From: Motacilla alba alba
Taxonomy: Eukaryota > Chordata > Aves > Passeriformes > Motacillidae
Direction: 5' to 3'
NCBI RefSeq assembly: GCF_015832195.1
Contig: NC_052017.1
Location: forward strand, 46,577,652-46,641,651
Length of the DNA: 64,000 nt
A model generated the notes under the pieces. The model was given only the letters and a program-made list of their open reading frames with translations, was not told the origin of the DNA and ran no database searches. Of the stretch, positions 50,235 to 63,224 are shown one piece after another; within the stretch, counting starts at the first letter, position 1; every line of letters starts with the position of its first letter. Both the position numbers and the translations under genes were made by a program.

Positions 50235-50238
50235 ATGG
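50235..50238 (+). CDS. SEPTIN7: SEPTIN7 start codon and end of exon 1
   Basis: The coding part of this exon is only ATG plus one G, in a good start context (GCGCCATGG), followed directly by donor GTGAGT at 50239-50244. Splicing to an exon starting TAGCTCAACAG would give MVAQQ, the conserved N-terminus. The frame upstream stays open without ATG from about 50052, so the longer N-terminus annotated in mammals would have no AUG start here. The real start cannot be proven without exon 2 or RNA data. Confidence 0.62.
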
Positions 50239-50828
50239 GTGAGTCTCCAGCCCGGGGCCGAGGCGTGGCGGGGGGGCCGTGACAGTGCGAGCCTGCGGCC
50301 CTGGGGTCTCCGCGATGGGTGGGCTGAGAGGCGGCGCGGCGGTGGGGGGGATGCAGCGGGCACCGCCGCGGCTCCCATCCCGGCGGCCCCGCCGCGGGGC
50401 CCCCAGTCCCTTTGGCCGCCCCCCGCCTTCCTCGTCCTCCTGCTCAGATGCGGCTCCAGCCCCCTCGCCGCCGCCTCTCCCCCCCACCCCCCCTCAGTCA
50501 CTTCCTGCCTCGCCGAAATTGTATAATGCCTGCGCGGGGCTTGGGGAGCCGGGCGGCGAGAATGCCGGAGATATTTCTTCTCCCTCGCTTTTCTCCCCTT
50601 CCCCCTCCATCCCGGTCCCTCCTCCCCTTTTTTTTTCCTTTTGCGCCCAAATTTGGGAGGGAGGAATTTGCTGCTGCAGGAATTAAAGCAGCCTTTCAAA
50701 TATGCGGGAGAGGAGCGGGTGGGACTGGAATCGCGGGAGGAGGGGGAAGGAAGGAAGGGGGCGCCCGTGCGCGGGTGGGAGCGTGTGTGGCAGCGGGAGC
50801 CCGCCAGCCGCCTGCCCGCCTCGCTTGC

Positions 50829-50910
50829 TGCCTTCTGCCTTCCCCCCCCCCTTTTTTTTTTTTTCTTTCTTTATTTTTCTTTTTTTTTTTTTTTTTTCCT
50901 TCCTCTCTAG
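50829..50910 (+). repeat. polypyrimidine tract (C10 then T-rich) in SEPTIN7 intron 1
   Basis: About 80 bases of almost pure C/T include a C10-type run and T runs of 13 and more, ending in CCTTCCTCTCTAG. The end looks like a strong 3' splice acceptor, though no conserved exon is recognised after it. Confidence 0.85.
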
Positions 50911-51271
50911 GGCATTTTTGGAGGGCTGTATCTCGCTTGGGTCTGGCTTTTATTTGCCCCAGCGCGGGCGCCCGCCCGCGCTGCCCCGCCGGCCCAGCCC
51001 GTGCCCCCGCAGCCCGAGGGGACCTCGGCCGGTCGTTTGTAGAAAGGAGAAAGTAGAAATTACAGTTTTCGAACAGCTGCCCCGGGGGTCTGTATGAAAC
51101 GCCTTTTTGAGCAGCTTCTGTTTGATCCGCTCGCTTAGCGAACCCGTCTTGCAGAATAAATTGGAGGGGTGCTTAGTGTTTCAGGAGGGTGTCTGGGAAA
51201 AGGGGCGATTATGCCGATTATGCACGAAGATTGTTTTAATGGGCGACTTAAGGAAAAGCAGCTAAACTTAT

Positions 51272-51302
51272 TTTAGCGTGAAGTTGTTGGCTTCACGCTG
51301 AA
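51272..51302 (+). repeat. 12-bp stem hairpin in SEPTIN7 intron 1
   Basis: AGCGTGAAG (51275-51283) and CTTCACGCT (51291-51299) are perfect inverted arms around the 7-base loop TTGTTGG. The stem extends by one G-U wobble and two A-U pairs to 12 pairs in RNA. Confidence 0.88.
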
Positions 51303-54300
51303 CCAGTTGTGTGCAAATGTAATTCCAAGAAACGACAGCGTTCAGGAATCTTCTGCTGCGTGCAGTTTGTGTGCCGCCTCCTGCAGATGAAATATCGCTG
51401 AACAGAAGACTGTCAGAACTACCCATTCACTGAATGTTTTTTTTCCTGGCCATTGTAATCTCCCTCTGAGTGACAGTGGCTTCAGGTTGGGCTCAGTGAA
51501 AGAAATGCTTCTATATACATAAATACCTATGGTCTGTATTAATATAATAACCAAAAAAAGGTCAGTTTATGTAAAATATGTAGGTTTAGTTCCCGTGAAA
51601 GTTAGATGGGCCACTGCTGGGTATCTGGGCTTAAAAGGTTGACCATACCTTCTTATGGAAGTGAGATTTTTTTGTTGTAATAGCTGCTGAGTCCTAAATG
51701 ATAGTTTAATTTATGTCTAGAACTTTCACTGAGGTATCAGACTAATATTATTTATTCTTTACAATTCTGTATATATAATAAAGTTTTTACCTGCTGAAAT
51801 GTTAGGAAAATAAGGGAAGATGTATTTTTCTGTAGTGGTTAGCATCTTTCACTTGATACCTGCTTAGTTTGTGGGATTACTAGCATTTTTAGCTGCTGAT
51901 TTGTGAACAGAAGAGCAGTAATTCAATCTGACTTTGGATGACTGCATTTTTTTTTAAGCTGACTCACGAATAACAAAAATCAATAGATAGAAATTTTTTA
52001 CCTTAGGAGAGTGGGTTTCAAGAAGCCGTTGCTTTAAAGTTAATTACCTTGTCTGTGTTGAAACCTGAATTGGAATCCAAGAGTGTCACCTGTTCTGTGT
52101 TTGCTACTATGGAAGACAGGGTTGTTACTTAAGTCATTTTGAAATTGAAGCAGATGTAACAAGAACTGTGCATGTCATCCATGCACTGATAATAACTCAC
52201 AGCATTTCCTTCTGCTTAGCCATAAGGACAAGTAACTGGTCTCAGTTGAAACAGTGCTACAGATATGTACTCAGTGCATGTGTTTCTGTATGTATGGATA
52301 AAAACTTGATTGTTTATCTTGTGCAGAAATTAAAGGTCAGTTTTGTCTGCTTTGTAAGCTAAAATACAGGAGGTTTTGCTTCTTTTTTCTTGCATAGAAA
52401 TGTCTAAACGTGCACAGCAGATTTTTTTTCTTTAACTGGCTGTCAACTTAGTGGTATTTGGTCTCTTTCATGGGGCAGGCTCCTACTTCATGTGCTTTAT
52501 TTTCTTCTGTTCTAGTAACTCAGTGCTGCTGTGGTGGTTTTTTTATTACTACCTTAAAATCCCCATTAAGACAACAAAGATTTACAAAATACAATGGCTG
52601 CAGTTTTAAAACCTCATTTTAAGCATAAAGTCAGTGAAGGAAAATTTGCCTCAGAGAGGGTGTAGGAGAGAGTACTGTAGTATTTTAGCTTCAGTTTATT
52701 GCCAGACTATTCACTTAACCTGTCTAGACCAGAGATGTGTGTGTATGTATGAGTGACGTTCTGTTCTCTGTAAGTTGGTGCTCCGGCTCTTGAAATGAGC
52801 TAGTTAATTGCAAATGTGTGCTCTGTAATTAGAATGGCATTTAGTCCCTATTTAAGTAGTTTAGTTAAGCCTCGTTTAAATTAGTAATTCAAATTTGGGG
52901 TAGTGTTAAACTGTAGGCAGTCACAAACTATTCCCTAGGAGGGTTTGAACAAGTCTTGAGCTGATGATTGTGGAGTAGATGTCTTGCAGAGGTGGGGATG
53001 GTGGCACAAGCGAGGTGAAGGCATTTCTCAACTGCAGGGGCCAGGAACTCAGCTCACAGAAGCCAGTGATTTCCTGTTAACCTTGCCAGAGTGAGTTTCA
53101 TGTATGTCAGGGATGAGTCAATTTTTTTTTTCAGCCCTGGTTTAGTGGCTGCGTGCTGACAACCCTGTAATGTCATGAGGTGGATCCTTTCTATTCTGTG
53201 GGGTTTTTAAATAGGAAACAATCAGGTCAGTATTTACTTTCATAACTTTAGTGTAGTGCAGCAGCCCTGTGAAACCAGGTATTGGCTTCATTTCGTGGAT
53301 GTGGCTGTGGAACTCCGGTAAGCCATGGACTCCTCACTTTGTGTTAAAAGTCAAAAAGTAGCCAGTAGGTTCATAAGCACTTCAGAAGCCAATATGTATC
53401 CACTTTCCTTTTGACAGAGTTTGAGTTAGAGCAATGTAAAACACACGCCTGACTAAGCCCTGTTCTGATGTATGTCCTGGACTTCCTTCCCCCAAAAGCC
53501 ACTTAATCTTCTGCTTTTTGTGCATCGGTGCAATTCCATGCTTCAGATGTGCCTTACAGGAACCTGCTGGTCTCACGGCCTGGCAGGGCTGCTGCTCACA
53601 GTCACTGCCCAGCAGCCCTTCTTAAAGCCACTCATGGGGAACAGAATACTTCTGTATCTTATTTTCAAATGGCTCTTTGTGTGGCTGTTTTCACACTACG
53701 TTTCTGTCATTTAACGCAGTGACAGCTCAGTACGCATTTGAAAATAATTTTGGAAGCAGTATTGCTGAACAATATCACTCTGGGTGTTACATTCAGAAGC
53801 ACTTAAACTAAAATAGAACTGAATTACTTCTCAGTGGCACAGAATATTTAGAAATTTTTTTGGTCAACATTGAAAATAACATCTCCAGATACAGCTTTTC
53901 TTAATTGCCTTTTTTCCTTTTTTTGCTTGTTACTATTATTGTTCTTATTACCTAAAACTATTAATAGTTGTGTGCTTCTTATTTTTTAATCTGAACACTT
54001 AAGGTGTCTACTTACAACCAGGGGGAGGATTGATTAAAATGTTCGGTAGATTGCTTCCTCCCATAACCTACTGTAGCTCTAAGAGATCAATATTAAGATA
54101 CAGCACATAGTTTTGGTTTGACACTTTTAGAATAGAGCTTTTTAAATTGCAAGATTGCATCATACTCACAAAAGATGTGAGACCTGAAGAAGAGAAGAAT
54201 TACTTTAGACTGCTCTTCAGTTTGACGAAAAAGATCAAAGGATGACAGTGGTCTTTAGAAGCGTGCTCTTAAAGTAGAGAATTCCCCATATGAGGCTTCT

Positions 54301-56036
54301 TTCCAGTGCTGTGGGGTAAAGTATGACAGGAGAATGACCAGGAAAATAGAAAGACAAACTAGGTATGTGAGGTGTGCTCTTCAATGTTGTTGGTGAATGC
54401 TGAGCTACAAAGTAGTAGTTTATCAAATTCTAATCAAAGCAGTCTCAATATATGCAGAAATCAGCCTATCATACAATGATGTTATTACAAAGAAACCTTT
54501 CAGAAAGGCAACTGAAGTCCTTGATGGCAGAATTTCTGGAGTGACATTTGTCTGAACAAGCATTGTAAGTCATTGGAGTTGATGCTGAGGAAAATGTAAG
54601 ATGGCATGAAGGTTGGTACTGCCGCCAACGATTGTCACTGCATTATGGGCAGGTAGATTCTTAGAAGAATAATGCATTAAATATTGCCTGGGTTTATATC
54701 TTGTACATTTAAAAGGCCATTCATGTAATAATTCATACTGAACTTTAAATAAAATGAAGCTTCATCTAGTGAGGTGGTCAAAATTGCCAAGAATACTTAA
54801 GTTAGCATTAACTTAAAGCTTAAATCAAACCTTTTCCAGTGTTGGCCAGTTGTGTAATTCTGTTACAGTGTGCAGGAAATTCTAGTGTGCCCAGCGGTCC
54901 TCTGCTTTCCTTTTTGTTCTTTTGTAAGAGCCTTACCATATGATTTTACAGCCTAGACTGATATGTAACTGCACTGCAGTTGAAAAATCCTGTCTTGATT
55001 GTATTTGTTTTCTATGCACAGTGTAGGAAAACTTGCAGTGTTCATATGGTGGTGTGATTAGATGAGCTTGCTGATGTAATGGAAAGTTAACCTTACAGTA
55101 GCGTAGTTTTCAGCTGGGTGTGTGAGCTAATCTCACTTGTTCGATGTGCAGTTATCAGAACTGATAGGAGGGCAGCCTGAGCTCGCCCTGGTGGGGCAGT
55201 TCCTGGGTGAATCTTGGCCAGCTGCTTGAAAGGAGGCAATTCTGCTGCTCTGCCCACCCTGGTGCCTCTTCAGCCCAATAGTGAGTCAGTTCATGGAGCC
55301 CAGCTCACAGTATTTTCTTCCTCAAAATGGTTTTTCTTTCTATTAGTTGAGCTGCCTGAACCTGTCATACCGAGTGGTCACAGAAGTGTTAGCATGGAAA
55401 AATAAATGCAAGTGGGATCAAGGCAAGAGCTGGAACTTCAGCTGACCACTTGGGCAGTAGAGAGCTACATGCAGCCTTGGTTCAGTGTGACCTTTAGACT
55501 GGTGTGACACGGCACTGCTGCAAAGAGAAGAGAGCTTGGTTTGCTGTTCCCACCCAAACACTGAATCTTAATGTAGGCCGGCAGTTGCTGTGTTGGTGTG
55601 CCCAAGGCAGCAGAGATACATGGTAGCTGATCTAGCTGTACAACTTGTTTATTTCCACTCTGCCAGTGGTTGAGATAGGGAAGGATATCCTGTTGGAGGA
55701 ATTAGTGCTAGTGGTTGAGAATGTAGTACTCTCCCCTTGGTGAGAGCTGGTGACTTAAGTGGGCAAAGTTTAATGGCTTTTGTTTCAGCTCCTGTCGCTC
55801 ACTCCTGGATTGCTGCATGGGTGAGGTGAGGCTTTTTATTACAGGCTGTTGAATCATTGCCTATGACATTTATGGTAGTATTATATTAGCATTAGGACTT
55901 TTCTAGAGTGATTTGCAAAATTGAGGCCCTCATTAATGATGGCTGCAGAAATCTCACAGTGCAGAGGGTCTTGTAGTCATGACCAGATCCTGACTATGGT
56001 GGTATCACAGTTTTAGCTGGCTTCCTGTTATAAAAG

Positions 56037-56054
56037 AAAAAAAAAAAAAAAAAA
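56037..56054. repeat. poly-A run (A18)
   Basis: Eighteen A after TAAAAG in SEPTIN7 intron 1. No retrogene body is seen next to it. Confidence 0.92.
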
Positions 56055-59000
56055 GCAGTTTTGAGGCATTAAAAGCTGTTGCTGGAGGAATGTAATTCTC
56101 TGGAAGCTTTCTGACAGCAGAGGCTTTTCTGAATGTGTGATCTTACCAATATGCACTGTAGTAAAATTCCAGATGCTGGCTTAAATGTAATTTAATGCTT
56201 TCACATTTGGGATGGTGAAAATTTCCAAAGTAGTCTGATGCCAAGAAAGCCATCCTCTTGTTTCTCCCCATCCCTTGCTTCTGGGAACAAGCCTGTCCTC
56301 ATTGTAACGTAAAGGTGCGTTAACAAACCAAGAGATTCAACATTATCTTAGTTTCTTCTTGGGAGGCTTTGCCAGATGGTGTGAAATCAAGGTCTGAGTA
56401 ATCCCTTGCTGATGGGTAAAGGGAAGGAAGCCATCCTGTTGCCTACTGTGTTCTTTATTTTTGTAGCACTTAGTTGACAGAGAACTTAGAGGAGCATAGA
56501 CTGCAAACTGCTGCAGTATGGTACTGAAGTTTGCAATCATCTCCTACTGTTCAGCTGTGCCAAATATTGACCTTCGGTGCTCTTATTTGCAATTCTGTGG
56601 GCATCTGCAAACCAGTAAGTTCTCAGAGCAGTGGAAAGAACCTGCAGTTTCTATCTGAGAGACTGAAACAATGAGGAACAAGACCTTAAAGGGACTGGGG
56701 CCAAAACCATAATATGTGGTTGTTGTACAGTTGAGGATTGTGAATAAAAAGAATCTCCTTTTCAACGAGTTTAAGAAAAAATGGCCACATGTTACCAGTT
56801 CAAAGCAATGCTGAAGACTAGATGCTTGAAGGGAGTAGAAGGTAGGGGTAATGAGCCCCCATCCTATAAAAATTTGGCAAGGAAAGCTGGGAATTTCAGC
56901 AGGGAGTTTTTCCTTACCAGCAGTTTCAAATTTAGCAAGTTAATTTTTGAGCTGGGTGGTGGTGTTCCTTTTCATGTCTTTAATAACAGGGACTCTGTAG
57001 AAGTCTTTTGAGGTTTATTCTGTTCAGAATTCTTGAACAGTTGAAATTTTGAGCTGGGGAGGTCAAAATCATATTAATACTCAGTATTTTGTGCAGACCA
57101 AGTTAGGTTATTTGAAAGTCAGTATATTAGTAATGAAGGGTCACTGACATGTTGTTCGTCCAAACCCATGCAAGAATTAATTTAAAGGAGATTTTGATAG
57201 TGATTAAGACACAGCTTCTGCAAAGAAGTATTAATGGATGGCCTCTAACCTGGTTGCTGAATGATTTTCACTTGCCCCTGGCCTTGTGATCTGCCTGCAA
57301 GGCATCCAGTATCCCCCTAGGTAAAAGCGACTGGTGTTTGGTATGTTGAATTCTGATGTTCAACGCTGTGGGCATCAACAACGATCCTGGGTTTCCTGTT
57401 GCTTTGAATTGTTTCTGGCTGTGCATCTTGCCTGCTGAGTACTCTGGTGTGGCAGCAAGGTGTGGAGCGGATTTAACTCCCACTTGAAAATTTGGCAGGG
57501 CTAATCATGCAGATAGCTGCTCAGCTGGTGTACGTGTTGGACCATGTAGTGCATGCTCTTCACAGCCAGCTTCCTCCCTAAAGCGAAAAACAAAAGGATT
57601 TGGGAAGTTGAGAAACCAACAGCTTTGGTGCTGTTAATCACTGGGATGGTTTGCAATCCAGCTGTGGCTTCACTCCTTACAGTCTTTAGTTTTGTCATCC
57701 AAAGCAGTTTGACCACTGGTGATTTGGTTGCTCTCGATGTGTTGCCTTCCTCTTTGAAAAACATGGGCAGTAAAAACCAAGTTAAAAATTAAATCTTTGA
57801 TGTAGAATAAATGAAATAAATCTTAAGGATTTCAAAATGCCAAACTATTTTACAGATTAATGGTAGTTTTATCAACTATATATTGTAATATTCTTAATAT
57901 TAAACTTGGATGGTAAATTTTACTGTAGATATGGACCGTTCTTTGTATCAGTTGCCATTGCAACTCACAGGGAAACAATCTTAACTTTGACTTACTATCT
58001 TCCTTCCACAGTAATTATAATGGGAGCTATCTTTCTGTGGTATCTCTCCAGCTTAAAAATAAAGATAGTTAAAAACAATGCAGCCAGCCAGCTGTGTTTC
58101 ATAACATCTAAATTTAACACATGGAGTGGTTTTTAATACTTGACTTGGCTTAATTCTTTGAAAAAACACCTGGGTCTTTTTAAAATCATCTTGGTCTCAT
58201 TAGAATCCTTTGTATTCTAAATAGAGAACTCAGTGTGGAAATAGTTAAAAGGTAAAATTCTTCAAGTATTAGTAATATAATAATATTCCTACAGACTCCT
58301 CTCAAGGGTTGATATACCTTGCTGTAAAAGTATTGAAACACAAAAATATGATTTCAGCATATCATGAAAATTATAATTAAAAAACCTAAATTCTGTGGTT
58401 TGATATCATTAAAATAAGCTCTTATAGGGGGAGCAGGGACATGTGCCTTAAAATTTTAGCTCAAAGTATCTGTTATGGTGAAACCAGCAGGACTTTTGAA
58501 AGCTTCTCTATGGCAGAGGGTAAGGAGTTCAGCATAGAAACTAGTATAGGAAAATATGAATATACAGAAAACCAGATAACTTCCATATTGGAATGATTTG
58601 CATCCACTGTATAGAAATGGATGGTAAAAGCCTTTCACTCTAGTTACTTCTCAAATGAGAATTGTCCATGTTAACAGAAGAATCAGGATGAAATACTGTA
58701 ATTTCTCTCTTTAAGGGGAACACACTTCATTTAGACTATGTTAAATGTGCTCGAGTATTTTTGCATGAATGATTCACCTCTCATTATCATTTCTGCACCT
58801 ACATGTTCAAGAAATTTTACTAGATCTGATAGTAACCCTTTGGGCTAGAACTGTCATAGTGCTATTTCTTGTCCTGCCATCCTTACAGCTGCTTGATGAG
58901 GAGGCAGAATGGGATGTCCTGCTGGAGAGTTCACTTCTGTGGGGATTCCAGGCATCAAACAGAAGGAAGTGCAAATGCCTTTTTCAGAGTCCCTTGGCTG

Positions 59001-59122
59001 AAATACTGCCAGCTGGATTACAGTATTCTACTCTTCCTGAGAAACTGACTTCTGTGCTTGGGCTTATATGAGATACATGTGCTGTTGCTGCTGTTTGACC
59101 CAGAGATTTGGTGTGGGAATCA

Positions 59123-59192
59123 GTTGGTTTGGGTTTGTTCTTGGGGGTTTTTTGGGGGAGTTTTTTTTTTTTTTTTAATTTTGGGGGTTTTT
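59123..59192 (+). repeat. G/T-rich tract with repeated G3-G5 runs
   Basis: Repeated GGG to GGGGG blocks are separated by T runs, including a run of 17 T or so. It is a weak G-quadruplex candidate because the loops are long. Confidence 0.7.
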
Positions 59193-62100
59193 TATCATCC
59201 CCTGCTGAATCTTTCAGTTAACTGATCAATCTGTATGCAAATTTTGAAGGAAAATGCAATGTTAGGGTGAACATGAAGGAACTGAAAAAGGATATGACAA
59301 AGGAATGATACATTGCAGAGTGGCCTGTTAGTTTGTTTCTTAATACTTACTGTGCTTTTTTCCTTCTGTGTTTCCAGTGCTAAGTGAGACTCTCCAAATG
59401 GACTCCATGTTTAGGCACTGACCTACTTGGGAGAGAATTTCCATTTCCTTAAAAATGGCTCTTTTCAAAACCATAGTTTAGGTTATGTCATATGAGATGA
59501 AAGTAATGTGAGATAAAACTGAAAGATGCCACCATTTTGGTATTGATTGGTAGGGTTTATTGGGGAGTTTTAAAATTATTTTAAAATCTTATATATACAT
59601 GTCTTTTGGGAAATATCTGCAAGCTAAATAGACATGAGACATGTTAAATATGAAGTGAAATATCAGATAGTTTGTTTTCATTCTTCTTGGAGTTGTTTGT
59701 TTGTGTTCAGTGGGTTTTTTTTTTCCCTTGAAGGCTTTGTATCCAGGGATCTTCCATACTTGGGTTTGGTTTTTTGTTTTTTTTTTTGGTGTGTTTTTGA
59801 ATTTTTTTTTCCTTTTGTATCTTTCATCTTCAGCCTTTGGTTCAGTGTTTGTATTGGAATAAACATTCAAGGACAGCAAAACTGAGGAAGGAGAGTTAGG
59901 GAGGTTAATGGTGGTGATCGACGCTTTAAGTGATGTGTGGTTGGTGCTGTTCTTGACATGAGGTCCCCAGCTGCCATTTCATTTCGACCCTGACTTTATA
60001 GAGTGGAAGATAATCGGTCACTTCACTGTCAAATGTGATTTCTAGTTGGTCCTTTCAGTTGGATGCAAGTTGCTGTGTGATGGTGGTCTGTGTGCTGCTC
60101 TCTGCAGGCAGACTAAGAGGTTTTTTAAAGCCAGAATAAAGGGGAAAATGCACACTCAAGCAGCTTTAAAATAGTATTCTTGTACTTTAAAATTTCATCT
60201 AAAATGCAAAAAAGGTTTACTTTTTTTTCAAGGAATTTATTGCCTAGCTAATTCTAGTGGAGGTTGAGCTATTACAAAAAGTTGTCAACATGTGTGGCTG
60301 GCATGAATTACTCTGTAGAGTCATCATGAGTAGAACATTTTAATACTGTATGTTTTAGTTATACAGGCCTGCTTTTATAGTTTGACAACTTTCCTCCCTC
60401 TCTGCCCCTTCTATAACTATAATTAGTCACTACTTAACTGGCTTCATTTTCCTGTAGTTGTCTGTTTTCTTGCACTTTGGCTGCTCAAAGAAGTGCAGCA
60501 CTGGTTGTGTTGGCTATAGCTGCTGTACATATTTATTGTACACTGACTCTGAAGTCTCTCAGATTTCTTTTTACTAGAGAACTTAAGCTTTAGTAGTGTG
60601 CCTACTGCATCCTGTTTGTTTTTCTTTGGGGTTTTCTGCTTTCCTCCTAGACATGCTGCCTGTAGCTCAACAGACCGATTATACTGTCTACTCTTTCTAG
60701 TGCAGAGTCCTTTTGCTCTTAGACATCACATGTATTTCAGCACTACTTTTAATAAGCCAGATGATGGTGTCTGGTATGGGAAAAAGAGGGAAGCCTAAAG
60801 CTCATTTTTCACCTGCTCACTCACTATGCCTAGTGTGATTTTGAGGAACAGTGGAATTAGTGCATTCAGTGGATCAGTGTTTGAAATTAGTACTTTTTGA
60901 CTTCTTCAGCTTGCTACTAGAGACTGAAAGAGATCCTCATTTCTTAATTGTGGTTATGCATGGAAAGGATTTTCTTTTTTTCAATCCTTTATGAAAATAT
61001 TTTTTATTTTTTCTAATGGTAGGCCATATTCTCAGTTCACACTTGGAAGTCAAGTTGTTGTCTTGCGAAGAAAGGCTGCAGCTGATGTCTGTTTGAGGGA
61101 ATAGAAGTGCTCATTTCCTTTCCATCAGTGCTAGACTTCTGCCATGCAGATTACAGCAGATGTTATTGACCCAGCAAATATTTTTATTTTACTTTGAACA
61201 GTGAAAGGAGAAACGTGTTCATAGATGCCCAGCTTAAGTTTAACTTCGCAAATAGATCTGATGAGTTTCCCTTTTATATTGTTATTTCCATACTTTGTTC
61301 TTTTGTTCTTTGGATTTTTTCTGTTGATTTTTTTTTTAATATGGATTGTGCTTATCTTAAGGGGTTTTGCTGAGAAAAAAGCCAATGCTGAGGCATTACA
61401 TATTATCTTAATAAGTGCTCATGGATTGTAGGAGCATTATTACATTAAATACTGCTACCTGAAGCCTCTATTTTAAGAATGCAGTAACAAAAACTGCAAG
61501 TTGCAAGATGTGCAGTTGTGTCTCTGAGATGTGGGTGGACAAGATGGGGAGATGTCTTGTTTTCTTCATGTATTGCCTCTGTATTGACAAGTTGAAAAAA
61601 ATGCACATTTCGGGATAAAAGCATCATATAGTCAACCTAGGACATTTAGATAAACTGTAGAAAATTTAAAGGGGTTTTGAAGATGTTGGTAAGGCCTTCT
61701 TGGAAGTTTTGGAGGCTTCTCTACCTCTCTTTGGAGGTATTGATGTGGAGACTTCAAATAACTAGCAGTGTTAGAAAGAAGAAAATAAAAAGTTACCATG
61801 TCAGGGATACTGGAGGAAATAGAAGTAAACAGTGCTTGTCAACCAGTTGTTATGCATAGAACCAGAAACTGGCAAGCTGGTCATACTCACAGCATGGTGG
61901 TAGGATATTGCATAGAAATGGTGTGGCTAAAGGGATTGCATAAATTCAGATAAAAGTTCTAAAATACTATTTTAATTCTTGAAATCATTGTTAGAGCAGG
62001 TGCAAATTCTTGTGTTTTAGCAGCACTAAGTAAATTGTGTATAAAGAAAACTTGCCCTACATCTAGTTACCTTGCCAAAATAAATTGACACCATAGCAAA

Positions 62101-63224
62101 TGTAAATTGTAGAACAAAATACTGTGTTCAGAGGGTGCTCCTTGGTTCTAGCTGTATGAAATGCATGAAGAATGATCAACTTTTCTTTTGTTAATGACAA
62201 CAAACTTTGCTATCATGTGCCAAATGCATTGGGTATCTGCCCTTAATATCACTTTCTGTTGTGGTAGACTTCAGCAATTTTTGGGTTTTCTCTGACATTC
62301 CTCGGTACTTTTAAAAGCAGTATTTCCTAGGAGATGACTAGAGGAAAAATAAGTATTTCTTTCTCTTAGAGTAAGTATTTGATGGAGAAGCACTAAAGCC
62401 AACTTTGACTGGAAAGGACAGTGACTCCCTGATGTCACACTGCTTTTCTGTTTGGTCTTCTGTTTTCTCTTCAGCTGTCTTCGTTAATTTTTGCTGCTAG
62501 TTTGGCTATGTCATAAATCCTCAAAGAGTTTTCATAACATCATATTACAGGCTATTGGTTGCTACCAGTGCACAGAAGCTGCACTTACCTGTGTTGAGTG
62601 TGAGCTGAACTCTCAGATTGCACATAGAGGTAAAAAATGGCTTTAGCTCACCTTGGACTTCTGTCTCCTTTTAGTCAGAGGGATAAGGTGTTCTCTTTTG
62701 TCAGGCACTGGACCTTAGGCCAGAGGCTCTCATCTTTTGGCCCAGATGGTAATTTCTGAAGAATGACTTTAAATTTATCATTCCTGAACACAGTCATCCC
62801 AGAATAAAGGAGAAATGTAAATTGCAGTGTCTGGGCAATAATGAAGATGATAGACTTATTTAAAAAGAAACTCTTTTAATCAGTGATCTCCTTTAGAACT
62901 GCTTGGGAAGCCACTGATGCCTTGTTTCTCTTTTCACTCATTTGCATAGTTAGAGCAGTTTGCTGGTGGCTATTAATTCATTGATTCACATGATGGATCC
63001 AAAAACACCAGCTCTGCAGCTGGTGTATATGGGCTGTGACATTTTGCTTGAGGGAGACGTACATTAAAGCAACATTGAGTACACAGAGTAGATGCACTGA
63101 AAGTCATCTAAGGCCAAATTTATAATTGTATGGCTTGCCTTCATTTGTGCTGAGTTAGATTGGAGATAGCTGACAACTACAAGAACATGAAAATATTAGA
63201 AGACTTGATATACAATGATAGCTG

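Larger units (their letters stand above)
49430..51050. promoter_or_regulatory. SEPTIN7: SEPTIN7 CpG-island promoter
   Basis: About 1.6 kb of very GC-rich, CpG-dense DNA rises sharply from AT-rich flanks and covers the first exon and start of intron 1. There is no clear TATA box. It contains AAAATGGCC (49757-49765, YY1-like), GGGAGGGGCGGGGG (about 49830-49843, SP1-like) and CCGGAAGC (49882-49889, ETS-like). Long open frames on both strands here, up to 278 codons, are low-complexity Pro/Ala/Arg/Gly frames caused by GC content. Boundaries are by eye. Confidence 0.85.

Noticed and set aside
49400..50236. 278-codon open frame on the minus strand across the SEPTIN7 island
   Set aside because: Low-complexity Pro/Ala/Ser/Arg composition produced by GC-rich DNA. 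It begins at the CCATGG palindrome that also holds the SEPTIN7 ATG and has no family feature.
58769..59071. 100-codon plus-strand frame in SEPTIN7 intron 1
   Set aside because: No family motif, no splice logic with exon 1, and a length expected by chance in this amount of sequence.
60650..60690. Possible SEPTIN7 exon 2: CTTTCCTCCTAG followed by GTAGCTCAACAG
   Set aside because: The first four codons give VAQQ, but the next residues (TDYT) do not match the conserved KNLEGY, and no donor follows in frame. It looks like a coincidence, and exon 2 is probably past 64000.
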